Of a stretch of 64,000 nucleotides of DNA, positions 49,015 to 59,984 are shown one piece after another. The DNA is from Tetrapisispora phaffii CBS 4417 (lineage: Eukaryota; Ascomycota; Saccharomycetes; Saccharomycetales; Saccharomycetaceae). Each line of letters starts with the position of its first letter. The stretch's first letter is position 1. The notes beneath the pieces are model-generated. The model did not search any database, was not told the DNA's origin, and worked only from the letters and a program-made list of their open reading frames with translations. Position numbers and translations under genes: made by a program. The stretch covers positions 124,001 through 188,000 of the forward strand of contig NC_016525.1 in assembly GCF_000236905.1 (NCBI RefSeq), given 5' to 3'.

Positions 49015-50415
49015 ATGAATCTGTTATTTCAAGATCCGTTCTCAGTGTTGAAAGAATATCCAGAACAATTGACACACACGATTGAGAACCCCTTGCATAC
49101 TGTGTGTATTAAATTCAGCCAATATGGGGATTATTTGGCGGTAGGCTCATCGAATGGATCAGTCATCATATTCGATATGGATACGCATAAACCAATAACG
49201 ATGTTAGGTAATCAGTTAGGTTCACATACGCGGTCTATTCAGTCTATTGAATGGTGGTCGATGGATAACAGGTTTATTCTTACGTCTTCAAGGGATTGGA
49301 CCATTAAACTATGGGATTTATCCGATTCAAAGAAGGTGATGAAAACTATACAATTTGAAGAACCGGTTTGGAATTGTAAATGGATAGATATGCCCGCAAC
49401 TGAAGGCAATGATGATTTTAAGAGAAATTTAAAATATTGTATTGTCACGACATATGATTCTAAGAATTCATATCTAGTAAATTTATCCGAAAGTGATATG
49501 GGTAATGAGTCCCCAGTTAAAAGCACTTTGGGAGAAAATACTTTTGAAATTGTTGATGAAAATGAATCGAATGAAATAGATGAAGGTAATACATTGACAA
49601 CATGCATATATCCTATTCATAAAAATTTAATAATAATAGGTACATCAAAAGGTTGGCTCAAGTTTTATAGATTAAAGTTTCAAGATGCCACCTTAAAAAT
49701 AAAATTATTATATAAGTCTAAAATCAGTAACGCAATTATAAAACATTTAGTGGTTTCAGAAAATGGTGATAAATTAGCAATTAATTCTTCCGATAGAACA
49801 ATAAGACAATATTTTTTGAATGTTAATGATGAAAATATGCAGAAAGATGATGATAATGCATCAAATGGCATCGAACTTACATTGGTTCATAAGTATCAGG
49901 ATGTTATCAATAGATTGCAATGGAATTCCATTTTTTTCAGTAATAACTCTGCTGAATATTTAATTGCATCAACTCATGGTTCATCGGCTCATGAATTATA
50001 TATATGGGAAGCAAACTCGGGTAGTTTAGTAAGGGTGCTAGAAGGTTCTCAAGAAGAATTGATGGATATAGATTGGAATTTTTATAAAATGTGCATCGCC
50101 AGCAATGGTTTAGAATCAGGGGATATATACCTTTGGTCTATTGTGATTCCACCAAAATGGAGTTCACTTGCGCCGGATTTTGAGGAAATCGAAGATAATA
50201 TCGATTATCAAGAAAAAGAAGATGAATTTGATAGAGTTGACGAAATAGAATTTCAGCAGGAACAAAACGAGGTCGAAGAAATGGAAATAGATTTGATTAC
50301 AAGAGAACAATACGATATCAGAGGCAACGATTTATTCAAACCTAGTTTTACAATCCCGCCAGATTACTTAAGAAGTATCCTCGCACAATCTCACAATAAA
50401 GTATTCCTACCCTAA
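49015..50415 (+). CDS. SWD1: SWD1, COMPASS histone H3K4 methyltransferase subunit
   Basis: 466 residues (426 in S. cerevisiae). WD40 protein with the Swd1 opening MNLLFQDPFSVLKEYPEQLT and internal repeats such as ILTSSRDWTIKLWDLS and ASTHGSSAHELYIWE. The WSIVIPPKWSSLAPDFEE segment and acidic C-terminal region are typical of Swd1/RbBP5, which joins Swd3 and Set1 in the nucleus. The extra length comes from short insertions between repeats. It follows ERP1 as YAR003W follows YAR002C-A in S. cerevisiae. Confidence 0.96.
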   Translation: MNLLFQDPFSVLKEYPEQLTHTIENPLHTVCIKFSQYGDYLAVGSSNGSVIIFDMDTHKPITMLGNQLGSHTRSIQSIEWWSMDNRFILTSSRDWTIKLWDLSDSKKVMKTIQFEEPVWNCKWIDMPATEGNDDFKRNLKYCIVTTYDSKNSYLVNLSESDMGNESPVKSTLGENTFEIVDENESNEIDEGNTLTTCIYPIHKNLIIIGTSKGWLKFYRLKFQDATLKIKLLYKSKISNAIIKHLVVSENGDKLAINSSDRTIRQYFLNVNDENMQKDDDNASNGIELTLVHKYQDVINRLQWNSIFFSNNSAEYLIASTHGSSAHELYIWEANSGSLVRVLEGSQEELMDIDWNFYKMCIASNGLESGDIYLWSIVIPPKWSSLAPDFEEIEDNIDYQEKEDEFDRVDEIEFQQEQNEVEEMEIDLITREQYDIRGNDLFKPSFTIPPDYLRSILAQSHNKVFLP

Positions 50416-51090
50416 TCATTTTCCATATATATATATATATATAATTAGATAAATACATCGTTTTGGTAAGTATTACCACCATTAATACCAATGCATTAGA
50501 AAATTAATTGAAATCCAATTTTTAGTTTAGTTTTAATATTACATTTTTTAAGGTGGGGAGACAATTGAAAGAACAGTGACCAGTACATAAACTATAATTT
50601 CATCAAAAGGCTACAAAAAATTCAAGACACACATGAGTAGATATATCTTTTCACATAAATTTTTTAGCTTTATATATTATATTGTTACAATTCATGAAGA
50701 TGAGCTCTTATTAGCAGCAAACCAGATAATTTATTTACTATTGGAACAGGCTTGATGAGTAAAATGTCTTAAAAACGGCAACAGTTACCCGCTGGACCTC
50801 AGCATTTAGCGTGTTACTCAATTCTTAAATTATATTTAAAGCCATTTAGATGATTATTGTAAGTTAATGAATAAAATATTTTGTTTAAATCAAGTAACAA
50901 CAAACAACTTAACTAGCTATAGGCAACAACTTCCCTTCATAAGATATAAAATTCAAGTTCGAAAAGTTTCAAGAATATTTTATTATTACCGACAAATTAG
51001 CTAAATTTTTGAAGATTTTTAGTTTAAACATATATTTCAAAATATTATATTTCTGAGTGATAGGTTTGCGGAACTGATGATAATATAAGA
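50416..51090. other. Intergenic region SWD1-CDH1
   Basis: 675 bp with a TA microsatellite at 50427-50443 and AT-rich sequence otherwise. Contains the CDH1 promoter; no recognised sites. Confidence 0.5.
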
Positions 51091-52986
51091 ATGTCATATA
51101 ATCCATTTATGAATAATACGCCGCACTCGTCGCCAATTAAAAATACACAGGATAGGAGCAGTGATAACAATAATGGATACCGGCTCAGAAAGAAACAGTC
51201 CTCCAATTATGCAAACGCATCTCCAGTCAGTTCTATTTCCTCGACATCACAGCTCTTGACTTCACCATTCAAAAGATCCAGGAATGCAGGGTCAAGGATA
51301 TATAATGATAGATTTATACCGAGCAGGACTGCAATAGATTTAAATACCATGATGTCCATCACTAATACGAATATTGACTACCAAAGTAATGAGAAGGATT
51401 CCCTATCAATCACTGAAGACCAAATAGAATTACAAAAGGAAAGAGAGGCTAATCATACTTTCGATACCATTTTAAAAAATGAGTTATTTGGTGAGAAAAT
51501 TATAAATGATTTTAATAGTATCGAAAGTAGTATAGATCGTATTCAAAATACAAAAAGCTTAGTACGAATAAAAAACAATATTAGACTGAATGATTCATTA
51601 CCAACATTACATAACCCCCTTAACAATTCGACTTCTAGTTATGGAAATAGAAGCGATTATGATGACGATGACAATACTGATGAAGTTGAAACAGATGTTG
51701 ATGATTTCGACTCAGAAGAGAACGCAAGTGGGAATAACAATAGGGTCCCAAGTACACCACCTCACAATGTAAATAGAACAAGTGATTATTCATCTAATTC
51801 AGAACCTGTGACTCCCAGACGATTAAATATGTCCCAGCAAGCTGATCAACAGAGTTTCTTGAGCAATTACGGAAGAGGTGCGAGTTTGTTGACATACACA
51901 GAACGTAGAGCAACTAGGCCGTCTACCGAGTCAATATTACAAACACAATTTAACAATTCCTCTTCTGTTGTACGTCCTGATTCTAAACAATTGTTATTAT
52001 CCCCAAAAAAGAAAACAAGACAAATTGCAAAAATACCCTACAGAGTTCTAGATGCACCATCTCTTGCAGACGATTTTTATTATGACCTTATAGATTGGTC
52101 TAGCCGTGATGTTTTAGCTGTAGCTCTAGGGAAGTCCATATTTTTAACTGACAATAACAATGGAGATGTTATTCATTTATGCGACACAGATAATGAATTT
52201 ACAAGTCTGAATTGGGTAGGGACAGGTTCTCATTTAGCTGTGGGTCAGTCAAATGGATTAGTGGAAATTTATGATATAATTAAAAGGAAATGCATTAGAA
52301 CATTATCAGGTCACAGTGATAGGGTATCATGCCTTTCATGGAACAATCACATATTGAGCTCAGGAAGTCGAGATAGAAAGATTTTGCATAGAGACGTAAG
52401 ATCCCCTGATTCGTACTTCACTCAAATTGAAACACATACTCAAGAAGTGTGCGGACTCAAATGGAATATTGAAGACAATAGACTGGCATCTGGAGGGAAT
52501 GATAATATTGTTTATGTTTATGATGGTGTAAATAGCAAACCTACATTGATGTTTACAGAACATACGGCCGCAGTTAAAGCAATGACATGGTCACCTCATA
52601 GAAGAGGTATTTTGGCAACTGGTGGTGGTACTGCTGATAGGAGGCTTAAAATTTGGAATGTGAATACATCTGCAAAATTAAATGATGTCGATTCTGGTTC
52701 CCAAATATGTAATATGATTTGGTCAAAGAATACTGATGAAATTGTGACATCGCATGGTTACTCAAGATATAATTTGACCTTATGGAATTATCCAACCCTT
52801 GAGCCAGTTGCCATATTTAAAGGCCATAGTTTCAGAGTCCTTCATCTCACGCTATCTGAGGATGGGACTACTGTAGTGTCTGGTGCAGGTGATGAAACGT
52901 TAAGATATTGGAAAATATTTAATAAACCGAAGGCGAAAGCACAACCAGAATCATTAATTTTTGAATCATTTTATAATATTAGATAA
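51091..52986 (+). CDS. CDH1: CDH1 (HCT1), APC/C activator
   Basis: 631 residues (566 in S. cerevisiae). The C-box is at residues 73-79 (DRFIPSR), a Ser/Asp-rich linker follows, and seven WD40 blades start after KIPYRVLDAPSLADDFYYDL. The C-terminal Ile-Arg tail (FYNIR) docks on the APC/C. Cdh1 targets mitotic cyclins and other D- and KEN-box proteins from late mitosis to G1. Several SP/TP sites in the N-terminal half suit Cdk inhibition. CDH1 (YGL003C) belongs to the YGL track and follows the YAR genes here. Confidence 0.96.
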   Translation: MSYNPFMNNTPHSSPIKNTQDRSSDNNNGYRLRKKQSSNYANASPVSSISSTSQLLTSPFKRSRNAGSRIYNDRFIPSRTAIDLNTMMSITNTNIDYQSNEKDSLSITEDQIELQKEREANHTFDTILKNELFGEKIINDFNSIESSIDRIQNTKSLVRIKNNIRLNDSLPTLHNPLNNSTSSYGNRSDYDDDDNTDEVETDVDDFDSEENASGNNNRVPSTPPHNVNRTSDYSSNSEPVTPRRLNMSQQADQQSFLSNYGRGASLLTYTERRATRPSTESILQTQFNNSSSVVRPDSKQLLLSPKKKTRQIAKIPYRVLDAPSLADDFYYDLIDWSSRDVLAVALGKSIFLTDNNNGDVIHLCDTDNEFTSLNWVGTGSHLAVGQSNGLVEIYDIIKRKCIRTLSGHSDRVSCLSWNNHILSSGSRDRKILHRDVRSPDSYFTQIETHTQEVCGLKWNIEDNRLASGGNDNIVYVYDGVNSKPTLMFTEHTAAVKAMTWSPHRRGILATGGGTADRRLKIWNVNTSAKLNDVDSGSQICNMIWSKNTDEIVTSHGYSRYNLTLWNYPTLEPVAIFKGHSFRVLHLTLSEDGTTVVSGAGDETLRYWKIFNKPKAKAQPESLIFESFYNIR

Positions 52987-53070
52987 AAAGTTTCTCCTCA
53001 TAGAGGCTTAAATTTTTAATCTCTAGTGTTGTAATATTTAGAAAATACATATATATTCATTCGGGGGTAA

Positions 53071-55008
53071 TTAACTATCCTGTCGCCTATCGTTAAATTC
53101 AGAAACCCATTCTTGAAGAATTTTAGATATCTCGGTACTAGTGACGTTTTCTTTCAGGTGATCCATTGAATCTAATAATTCTATATCTTTATCCAGGTTC
53201 AAATATTTATTACAAGATGCAAACATGTTACATTCTCTTATACTCTCCAATTCCTTTTTTGAATGCATCAAAAAAGATTCATGCTTTTTCCAAACCTCTT
53301 CCTTTACTGATTTAATTATGATAAATTTATATAAATCATCATTACTCCAAAGTGACACCAACTGCATTTCCACTAATTTCAGAATATCTTCCACTAGCAC
53401 GTATTTAAACAAAATGGGATCTGTATCAATAATTACCTTCAAATCCTGATCCATTATTTCCCTAGTAATTTCAGGAAAATTAGAGAGCATATATGGTTTC
53501 TGAGGCTTTTGATATATATCCTTCAAGACAATAAACAAGTATTGCATAATAGTAGAACCTCTAGTGTACCATACAAATTTCTCAATATCCTTCTGTACTA
53601 ATCTTTTCATAGTATGCAATAACAATAGTAATGATAAAGTAATGACCTCATCATTAAAAATTGCTTCAGACTCTAACAGGTGTTCCATATTTAATGCTAA
53701 CTGACCATTATTTAATGGTTCAATAATTTCATCATTTTGAGCTCTTAAAGTGTAAAGAGCTATATATCGGAGATGTAATCTGTAGAGGAATATAAATAAT
53801 GTGCTAGTAAAATATTCTGGATGAACAGGGTATTTGGATCTTATATTAAGATTCAAGAAATTGATTTCATTGTATAATCCATCTATTTTTCTTTTAATTA
53901 GTGACAAATGCTGCTTAGAGACGGAGTTCAAGGAAATTATTTTCATCAGATCTTTAAATATTCTATTTATGATGAATCTACCATAAGTGTATTCCAAAGG
54001 ATATTCAGAGTTGTTATTCGCAATATCTGTGATTGTTAAGGGAGCAAAATCTAACAGCTCACATGAAGAAAAGAATGGTAATCCGAAGGTTACAGAAGAT
54101 GAACCTTCTATATATAAAAGAAAGTTCCATAATATTTTAATCGAATCGTTTTGATACTTCATTTCTTTTGCTATCTTGTTTATACCATTCTGCTGAGCTA
54201 ATCTGATTAACATTGTTGAATAACCTGTAAAATGAATCATATTTGGATCAATGACAAAATTCACCAAAACACATGCTTGAATGCATTCCATCGATGACTT
54301 CATTGGAAAGTTAATGACATCTAGAAGAAATCTAAAGGCTGAAAAATATTTATTACATGTTGAGATATCACTTTTCAATTTGGCAGCAACATCAGCAAAT
54401 AGTTCACAAAAAAACATGGCAATCAATAGTATCAAACTCGATGGATTAACTTCTTTATTATCTTTTCGATTCAGATATATTTCATTTACTATTTTGGTTA
54501 TACATACCCTTGAGACAATAGGAATAATGGGGTTTATCGACTCATAAAACCGTCGTAATTTAAATTCAGCATCATCCTTATTATTTGGAATTAAATCAAT
54601 GATTTCATCGTACTTAAGTTTATAAGGCTTAAATCTATCGAAATTGACTACAACATTTCTTTGGAAGTTTTGTTTATCAATTAACTCATCAAAGGATTCA
54701 ATCGATAACAAAGTATTATTGATTAATGTTGAAAAAAAAGGATTATAGTATTTAGGTTTGAATACTATCTCCTTTTTAATAGATCCTTTTAATTTCTTAA
54801 TTTTAGTATTATTATAATCAGAGTAATTGGATTCATTATCACTTTCAGCAATTAAATCATCTTTATCAAATCCATATTTGCATGGATCAACATCAACCTT
54901 AGTAGCACAATTGGAACAAGGCAACTGCCTATCGCATTTAATTTTATGAATATAGCAAAATTTGCAAGATTTTATTATTCTTTTTCTAATTATTCTTTTA
55001 TTGCCCAT
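53071..55008 (-). CDS. Zn2Cys6 zinc-cluster transcription factor
   Basis: 645 residues from ATG 55008; the upstream extension starts with TTG and is not used. The N terminus has a binuclear zinc cluster, C-x2-C-x6-C-x5-C-x2-C-x8-C, in KSCKFCYIHKIKCDRQLPCS, followed by a basic linker. The rest resembles the fungal regulator middle domain, including YIEGSSSVTFGLPFFSSCEL. I cannot assign an orthologue; S. cerevisiae has RPN14 rather than such a gene between CDH1 and COG7. It ends 84 bp from the convergent CDH1 stop and is divergent from COG7. Targets unknown. Confidence 0.85.
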   Translation of the reverse strand: MGNKRIIRKRIIKSCKFCYIHKIKCDRQLPCSNCATKVDVDPCKYGFDKDDLIAESDNESNYSDYNNTKIKKLKGSIKKEIVFKPKYYNPFFSTLINNTLLSIESFDELIDKQNFQRNVVVNFDRFKPYKLKYDEIIDLIPNNKDDAEFKLRRFYESINPIIPIVSRVCITKIVNEIYLNRKDNKEVNPSSLILLIAMFFCELFADVAAKLKSDISTCNKYFSAFRFLLDVINFPMKSSMECIQACVLVNFVIDPNMIHFTGYSTMLIRLAQQNGINKIAKEMKYQNDSIKILWNFLLYIEGSSSVTFGLPFFSSCELLDFAPLTITDIANNNSEYPLEYTYGRFIINRIFKDLMKIISLNSVSKQHLSLIKRKIDGLYNEINFLNLNIRSKYPVHPEYFTSTLFIFLYRLHLRYIALYTLRAQNDEIIEPLNNGQLALNMEHLLESEAIFNDEVITLSLLLLLHTMKRLVQKDIEKFVWYTRGSTIMQYLFIVLKDIYQKPQKPYMLSNFPEITREIMDQDLKVIIDTDPILFKYVLVEDILKLVEMQLVSLWSNDDLYKFIIIKSVKEEVWKKHESFLMHSKKELESIRECNMFASCNKYLNLDKDIELLDSMDHLKENVTSTEISKILQEWVSEFNDRRQDS

Positions 55009-55490
55009 GAAGTAATCAATAAATAATAATATCAAAAATATTGTAATTCAATTTATCTTTAGATCCACTTCAAATCCTAGTTTAACTTATTTAACATTGG
55101 GAGCTGGATTATTCACCCTTTTTAGCTCAAATTTTTTTAAATCTGCAAGTAGTAACCTTGAGTTGCTATTATTTTATTCATACATTCATCTTAGAAACAA
55201 ATACCTTTAATCTACACCTTTTTTTGATATCATTCAGGAACATCTGTTTATTTTCGAAGAACGTATTATATTTCAAAATCTGGGCATCGGAACCGTTAAG
55301 GAAATAAAAGTTGATATATTAAACATTTAATTCATAAAAGAAGTGTAAACATATTTCTCATATATTCAAAAAAGTGTTTAAAGCAGATAACCTCCAAAAT
55401 TGCTATCAATTAGTTAGATTAATAGTTCTGCTTATAGAAGTAAATTCAAAGGACTATATTCATATATACAAAGAAACTGATAAAACTGAG
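55009..55490. other. Divergent promoter region, zinc-cluster gene and COG7
   Basis: 482 bp, AT-rich, no recognisable element. Confidence 0.5.
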
Positions 55491-56339
55491 ATGACTGAGT
55501 TGAACAATAAAGCAGATTCCGATAAACAAGTAGATAATGATAAGCTACTAGATATGTTTTTGGACAAAGACTTTGTTCCACAATCATATGTTGACGTTCT
55601 ACTTTCTGCTACCAGCACTGAAGATTTAACTAAGACTCAAGCAGTTTCTTCGGCGTTGTTGGCTAGATTTGATTACTACACAAAGACATTAACAAATGAA
55701 TTAAAGACCTCTCTTGAAAGTTTAGAAAAATTATCTGAAACTATACCGAGCACTTGGTCCTCTAGTACCCTAGATAAAGCTACTTTGGGTACTTCTGAAC
55801 CATCAAATGCACACGGCTCTTCAAAATTAGAGTACTATTTAGAAACATTAGGCAGTGCAGTTAGAGCTCTAGAGGCTGACACACAAAGTATAGATGAACA
55901 AATAAAAGAACTAGATAGTAAATATCAATCTAGTGATGAGGTAGTAGAACAATTGGATAAATTGGTGAAAGTTAGAAGTCGGTTAAACAGTGTGATTAAA
56001 TGTTTCCAGGAATTAGATAATATCTTTAGTATATCGCCTAATATTTCGAGAAACGAACAAGATGATGTGTCAAGTAAATCAGTGTCAGTATTTGATTTCA
56101 AGCTATCACTACGAACATTGGAAGAAACGATCGAGGAATCTTTGGCAAGTTCAACGCAAGCTGAGAAGCATAACCAAAGAAATACAGAACTGCTGAAAAA
56201 AATTGACCATTTTATAGAATTAAAACCAATCTTCAAAGGATTAGACAAATTCTATCCAATTTATTCAGATTTTGTTGATAGTATTTCCAAAAAAATGGAA
56301 ATTTATATGAGCACTAAAGATATAGAAGATGGATTTTAA
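55491..56339 (+). CDS. COG7: COG7, conserved oligomeric Golgi complex subunit
   Basis: 282 residues from ATG 55491 (MTELNNKADSDKQVD), compared with 279 in S. cerevisiae; the longer frame upstream begins without ATG. The sequence DMFLDKDFVPQSYVDVLLSA, a long coiled-coil centre and the C-terminal LKPIFKGLDKFYPIYSDF match Cog7. The COG complex tethers vesicles in retrograde Golgi traffic. It is convergent with PMC1 as YGL005C/YGL006W are in S. cerevisiae. Confidence 0.93.
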   Translation: MTELNNKADSDKQVDNDKLLDMFLDKDFVPQSYVDVLLSATSTEDLTKTQAVSSALLARFDYYTKTLTNELKTSLESLEKLSETIPSTWSSSTLDKATLGTSEPSNAHGSSKLEYYLETLGSAVRALEADTQSIDEQIKELDSKYQSSDEVVEQLDKLVKVRSRLNSVIKCFQELDNIFSISPNISRNEQDDVSSKSVSVFDFKLSLRTLEETIEESLASSTQAEKHNQRNTELLKKIDHFIELKPIFKGLDKFYPIYSDFVDSISKKMEIYMSTKDIEDGF

Positions 56340-56406
56340 TATTGTATAAAATTTGAAACTATTGATTATGATATTTGTATTAAGTAATTAATAATATATA
56401 TATATA

Positions 56407-56426
56407 NNNNNNNNNNNNNNNNNNNN
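56407..56426. other. Assembly gap (20 N)
   Basis: Twenty N inside an AT dinucleotide run between COG7 and PMC1. Its true length is unknown. Confidence 1.
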
Positions 56427-56609
56427 ATATTATAAATGTCTTGAATGTGGTTTTATTCGCAACTATAACGAATATAGAATATTTAAATGGGTCATAATTG
56501 CATATCTCCAAATAAACAATCGAATACTGATGTAATCAGTTTCTTAATAAATAATTATATTAACCATTAAGTTTTTAACTTCTCTAAAATTATCTTGAGG
56601 TCATCTTCT

Positions 56610-59600
56610 TCAGTTAGTGCCATATGAAGTAGACTGCTCATTTTGCAATAAACTTTCTTCATCTTCACTTTTATCGTCATTTTCTTGGAACATCGTTAGG
56701 AATTCGAGGCCAATGACATATCTTATTTTCTCAACTACTCTTTCTGGGAATATTGTTATAATAACTTCGTCAGGACATAACCGTACTAAGATACCCATAG
56801 GTAAAGAGAGCATCCCGCAAAGTACGGCAGTAAACCACATTTCTTTCGTTTGAGCTTCAATTGAAAATGCAACACCACCAAATAACACTATTAGAATTTG
56901 AAGTATCCCTATTAAAAGTAAAATTGCGATGAAGTAGTAATTTCTGAATAAGTGTTGGAAAAAGTTCAAATTTGACAGAGTGCATCTACCTCTCCATGTA
57001 GTTATACCATCTGCTTCATCTAATTTTCTAGAAACGAGCAAAGTAAAAAATTGTAGCCAAACAAAAGTGTTGAAAGTTAAAGTATCTAATCTTTGTTGAT
57101 CTTTACCCGAAACATCATCTTGATCACCATAGAATATAGCTTGTCCATTGAAATGTAAAATGAATGTAACAATTAATTGTAATATTGACTGAGCAATAAT
57201 CATTTTCCAAGAGGAAAATGAAATCAAGGCTGCATCGCGACCTAATGGTTTTTTGTTCATAATATTTTCATCTGGTTTATCTGTAGCCAATGCTAATGCT
57301 GCCAGGGTATCCATAATCAGATTGACCCACAGTAATTGTACTGCAGTTAATACTGAATTTTCTTCTTGCGATAGAACCGCTGACACAAATGTCAAAACAA
57401 CAGCTGTAATATTTACTGTTAATTGAAATTGAATAAATTTTTTAATAGAAAGCGAAACACATCTACCCCATTTAATTGCACTCACAATAGAAGCAAAATC
57501 ATCAGTTGTAAGAATAATATCAGAAGCTTCACGTGCAACCTCTGTTCCTGCAATTCCCATGGAAAATCCAACATCAGCTAATTTTAATGCAGGCGCATCA
57601 TTAGTACCATCACCAGTAACTGCGACAATTTCACCCATTGACTTTAATGTTCCAACCAAGATTCTCTTATCTTCTGGAGAGCATCTAGCCATTACTCTTA
57701 AATGAGGAAGTATTCTTCTACGTTCTTCATTTGACATTTTTCTGAATGTTGCACCTTCCATTGCATATTCTGGATTAGTAGCTTGTTCATCCGTTAAAAT
57801 ATTACAATTTCTTGCAATTGCTTTAGCCGTCATCAAATTATCACCAGTAACCATTCTAACGACTATACCGGAGTTTTGACATTGGAGAACAGATTGATCA
57901 ACACCTTCACGCAAAGGGTCTTTAATACCAAAAATTCCATCCAATGTTAAGCCACAGCCGTTGGAATTCAGTCTACTGTCAATCAACTGCTTAAATATCA
58001 ATTCAGGGCTTGCTTCTTTTGCATCTGGAGAATGTAATCTATCTACCAAGTCTTTTGGTGGCCATTTGGTTACATCATGAAAATCAACATGAGCTAATGA
58101 AATTGCCCTTAGAGCTTCATTTGCAAAAGTTTTAACTGTATTCGATATTTTTTTGGATGTTTTATCATCAATAGCGCAAGTGCTTCCATCTGCCAACGTT
58201 TCATGCGTACAGCATTTTAGTACAATTTCTGCGGCACCTTTGATATAAAACCTAAATAGTTGTTTGTTAGTTTTATCGTCATGAACCTTAATAACTATAC
58301 CAGACCATTTTCTTGAACTTTCGAAAGATATTATTTGAGGAATACTTATGATAGTTGGAAATTTTGAACTTGGGTCATTACGAAGTGTCTGTAATTTCCC
58401 TAAACGATTTAAATTTAAATATTTTTTGGCAAATGTGAGGAGAGCCGTTTCAGTTTTTGATCCTATGAACATTTCTTTTGTATTCGTAGGAGCAACGTTG
58501 GGTTCATCATTTGTAGAATTTTTGTTTTTATTGAATGGATTTTCGGTAGATTGAGGGTCAATGTAGTCATTATTTTCAAATGCTGTAGAATTCAAAGTAA
58601 TGTTAGCTATTAAATATCTTTCCAAAGTTTCAGAAAAGTCGTTTATATTTTTGACTGTCTCACCTCCAACAACAGCATCAGTCACGGTCATTATATTTTC
58701 TGTTAACGTACCTGTTTTATCTGAACAGATTGCTGTTGCGGAACCCATAGTTTCACAAGATTTCAGTACTCTAACCAGGTTACCTTCTTGTGTCATTCTT
58801 GTGGTAGCGAATGCTAATGCCAACGTGACAGCTAGCGGCAGACCTTCAGGAACAGCCACGACGATGATTGTGATTGCTGTGATAAATATATTTAAGAACT
58901 TATTACCCTTGGCAGTGGGAGGAAGATCACGGAAAAAACCATTCTTCGAGAATATTCCGTACAAGAATTTGAAGAATAGTACTAAAAACAATAACATTGC
59001 CACAATACAACCATATACAGAGATACGATCTGTCAACTTGCTTAAACGTTCCTGTAGAGGTGTTGTTTGCTCTTCATCTTCTTCAAAACCGTTTTCATTA
59101 TCCTCTATCGAGTTAGTTCTGCTTGTTAAGGTTACCATTGTCCTACCGTAAACTGAGTTAACACCCACGGCTGTGACTAGTGCAGTACCTAGACCTGCTA
59201 TAATTTTTGAACCTGATATTAGAATTGGATCAGGAAAATGCTTATCATCTACAACATTCGTTGACTTGCTCTTTGCAGTAGTAAAAAAATACGACAATGC
59301 CTGTTCTAATGGGAATTTTTTAATAGTATCACTCTCACCTGTTAAAGCACTTTCATCGACATCACACTCACCTGTGATCAAGATACAATCTGCGGGTAGA
59401 ACATCCCCTGTTGCCAATTCAACGATGTCACCCACCACAAGGTCGTGATTTGGCAGCATCATTGCCGAACCATTGTTTCTAACTATCTTAATCCTCTTCC
59501 CGTTTTCCTTTTTCTGGTTCAATTTCATGAATTGTAATTCTTTCTGATAATCGTTAATCGCCGAGACAAAGACAACCACGACAACTGCCATCATGATAGC

Positions 59601-59984
59601 TACACCTTCAATCCAGTCGACTTTTGGAATCTTGTTTCCTTCAGGATCGTACTGAGGAGGTTGAAAGAAGTACTGGTAGAGCCCTAACAAAAAAGACACG
59701 ACGGCTGCTGCACTCAGCAGCAACATAGTCTTATCGTTGAAAGCATCGTACACCAGTTGCCAAAAAGTCTTAGGAACATGTTCCGGGAGAGCGTTTCTTC
59801 CATACTTTTCAATTCTTGAACTAACGGAATCTGAGTCGATACCAGAAGTCTTATGCGTCGACAAACGCTCACATATTTCGCTTAAGCCATCCTTATTCTC
59901 GATCCCAAAAGATTCCACTAGCAGCTTGACTGACTTGGGACTGTAAAAACTCGAAAGTTGCTCAACACTTGGAGACTGATCCAT
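56610..59984 (-). CDS. PMC1: PMC1, vacuolar Ca2+-ATPase
   Basis: 1124 residues (1173 in S. cerevisiae). P2B-type ATPase with TGES at 215-218, the PEGLP motif in M4 at 379, phosphorylation site D422 in CSDKTGTLTEN, and MVTGDNLMTA and VTGDGTNDAPALK in the P domain; about ten membrane spans. Pmc1 pumps Ca2+ into the vacuole and is induced by calcineurin-Crz1. No convincing Crz1 site was seen upstream. The start ATG at 59984 gives the expected N-terminal layout. COG7 is the neighbour as in S. cerevisiae; SEN34 on the other side is not. Confidence 0.95.
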   Translation of the reverse strand: MDQSPSVEQLSSFYSPKSVKLLVESFGIENKDGLSEICERLSTHKTSGIDSDSVSSRIEKYGRNALPEHVPKTFWQLVYDAFNDKTMLLLSAAAVVSFLLGLYQYFFQPPQYDPEGNKIPKVDWIEGVAIMMAVVVVVFVSAINDYQKELQFMKLNQKKENGKRIKIVRNNGSAMMLPNHDLVVGDIVELATGDVLPADCILITGECDVDESALTGESDTIKKFPLEQALSYFFTTAKSKSTNVVDDKHFPDPILISGSKIIAGLGTALVTAVGVNSVYGRTMVTLTSRTNSIEDNENGFEEDEEQTTPLQERLSKLTDRISVYGCIVAMLLFLVLFFKFLYGIFSKNGFFRDLPPTAKGNKFLNIFITAITIIVVAVPEGLPLAVTLALAFATTRMTQEGNLVRVLKSCETMGSATAICSDKTGTLTENIMTVTDAVVGGETVKNINDFSETLERYLIANITLNSTAFENNDYIDPQSTENPFNKNKNSTNDEPNVAPTNTKEMFIGSKTETALLTFAKKYLNLNRLGKLQTLRNDPSSKFPTIISIPQIISFESSRKWSGIVIKVHDDKTNKQLFRFYIKGAAEIVLKCCTHETLADGSTCAIDDKTSKKISNTVKTFANEALRAISLAHVDFHDVTKWPPKDLVDRLHSPDAKEASPELIFKQLIDSRLNSNGCGLTLDGIFGIKDPLREGVDQSVLQCQNSGIVVRMVTGDNLMTAKAIARNCNILTDEQATNPEYAMEGATFRKMSNEERRRILPHLRVMARCSPEDKRILVGTLKSMGEIVAVTGDGTNDAPALKLADVGFSMGIAGTEVAREASDIILTTDDFASIVSAIKWGRCVSLSIKKFIQFQLTVNITAVVLTFVSAVLSQEENSVLTAVQLLWVNLIMDTLAALALATDKPDENIMNKKPLGRDAALISFSSWKMIIAQSILQLIVTFILHFNGQAIFYGDQDDVSGKDQQRLDTLTFNTFVWLQFFTLLVSRKLDEADGITTWRGRCTLSNLNFFQHLFRNYYFIAILLLIGILQILIVLFGGVAFSIEAQTKEMWFTAVLCGMLSLPMGILVRLCPDEVIITIFPERVVEKIRYVIGLEFLTMFQENDDKSEDEESLLQNEQSTSYGTN

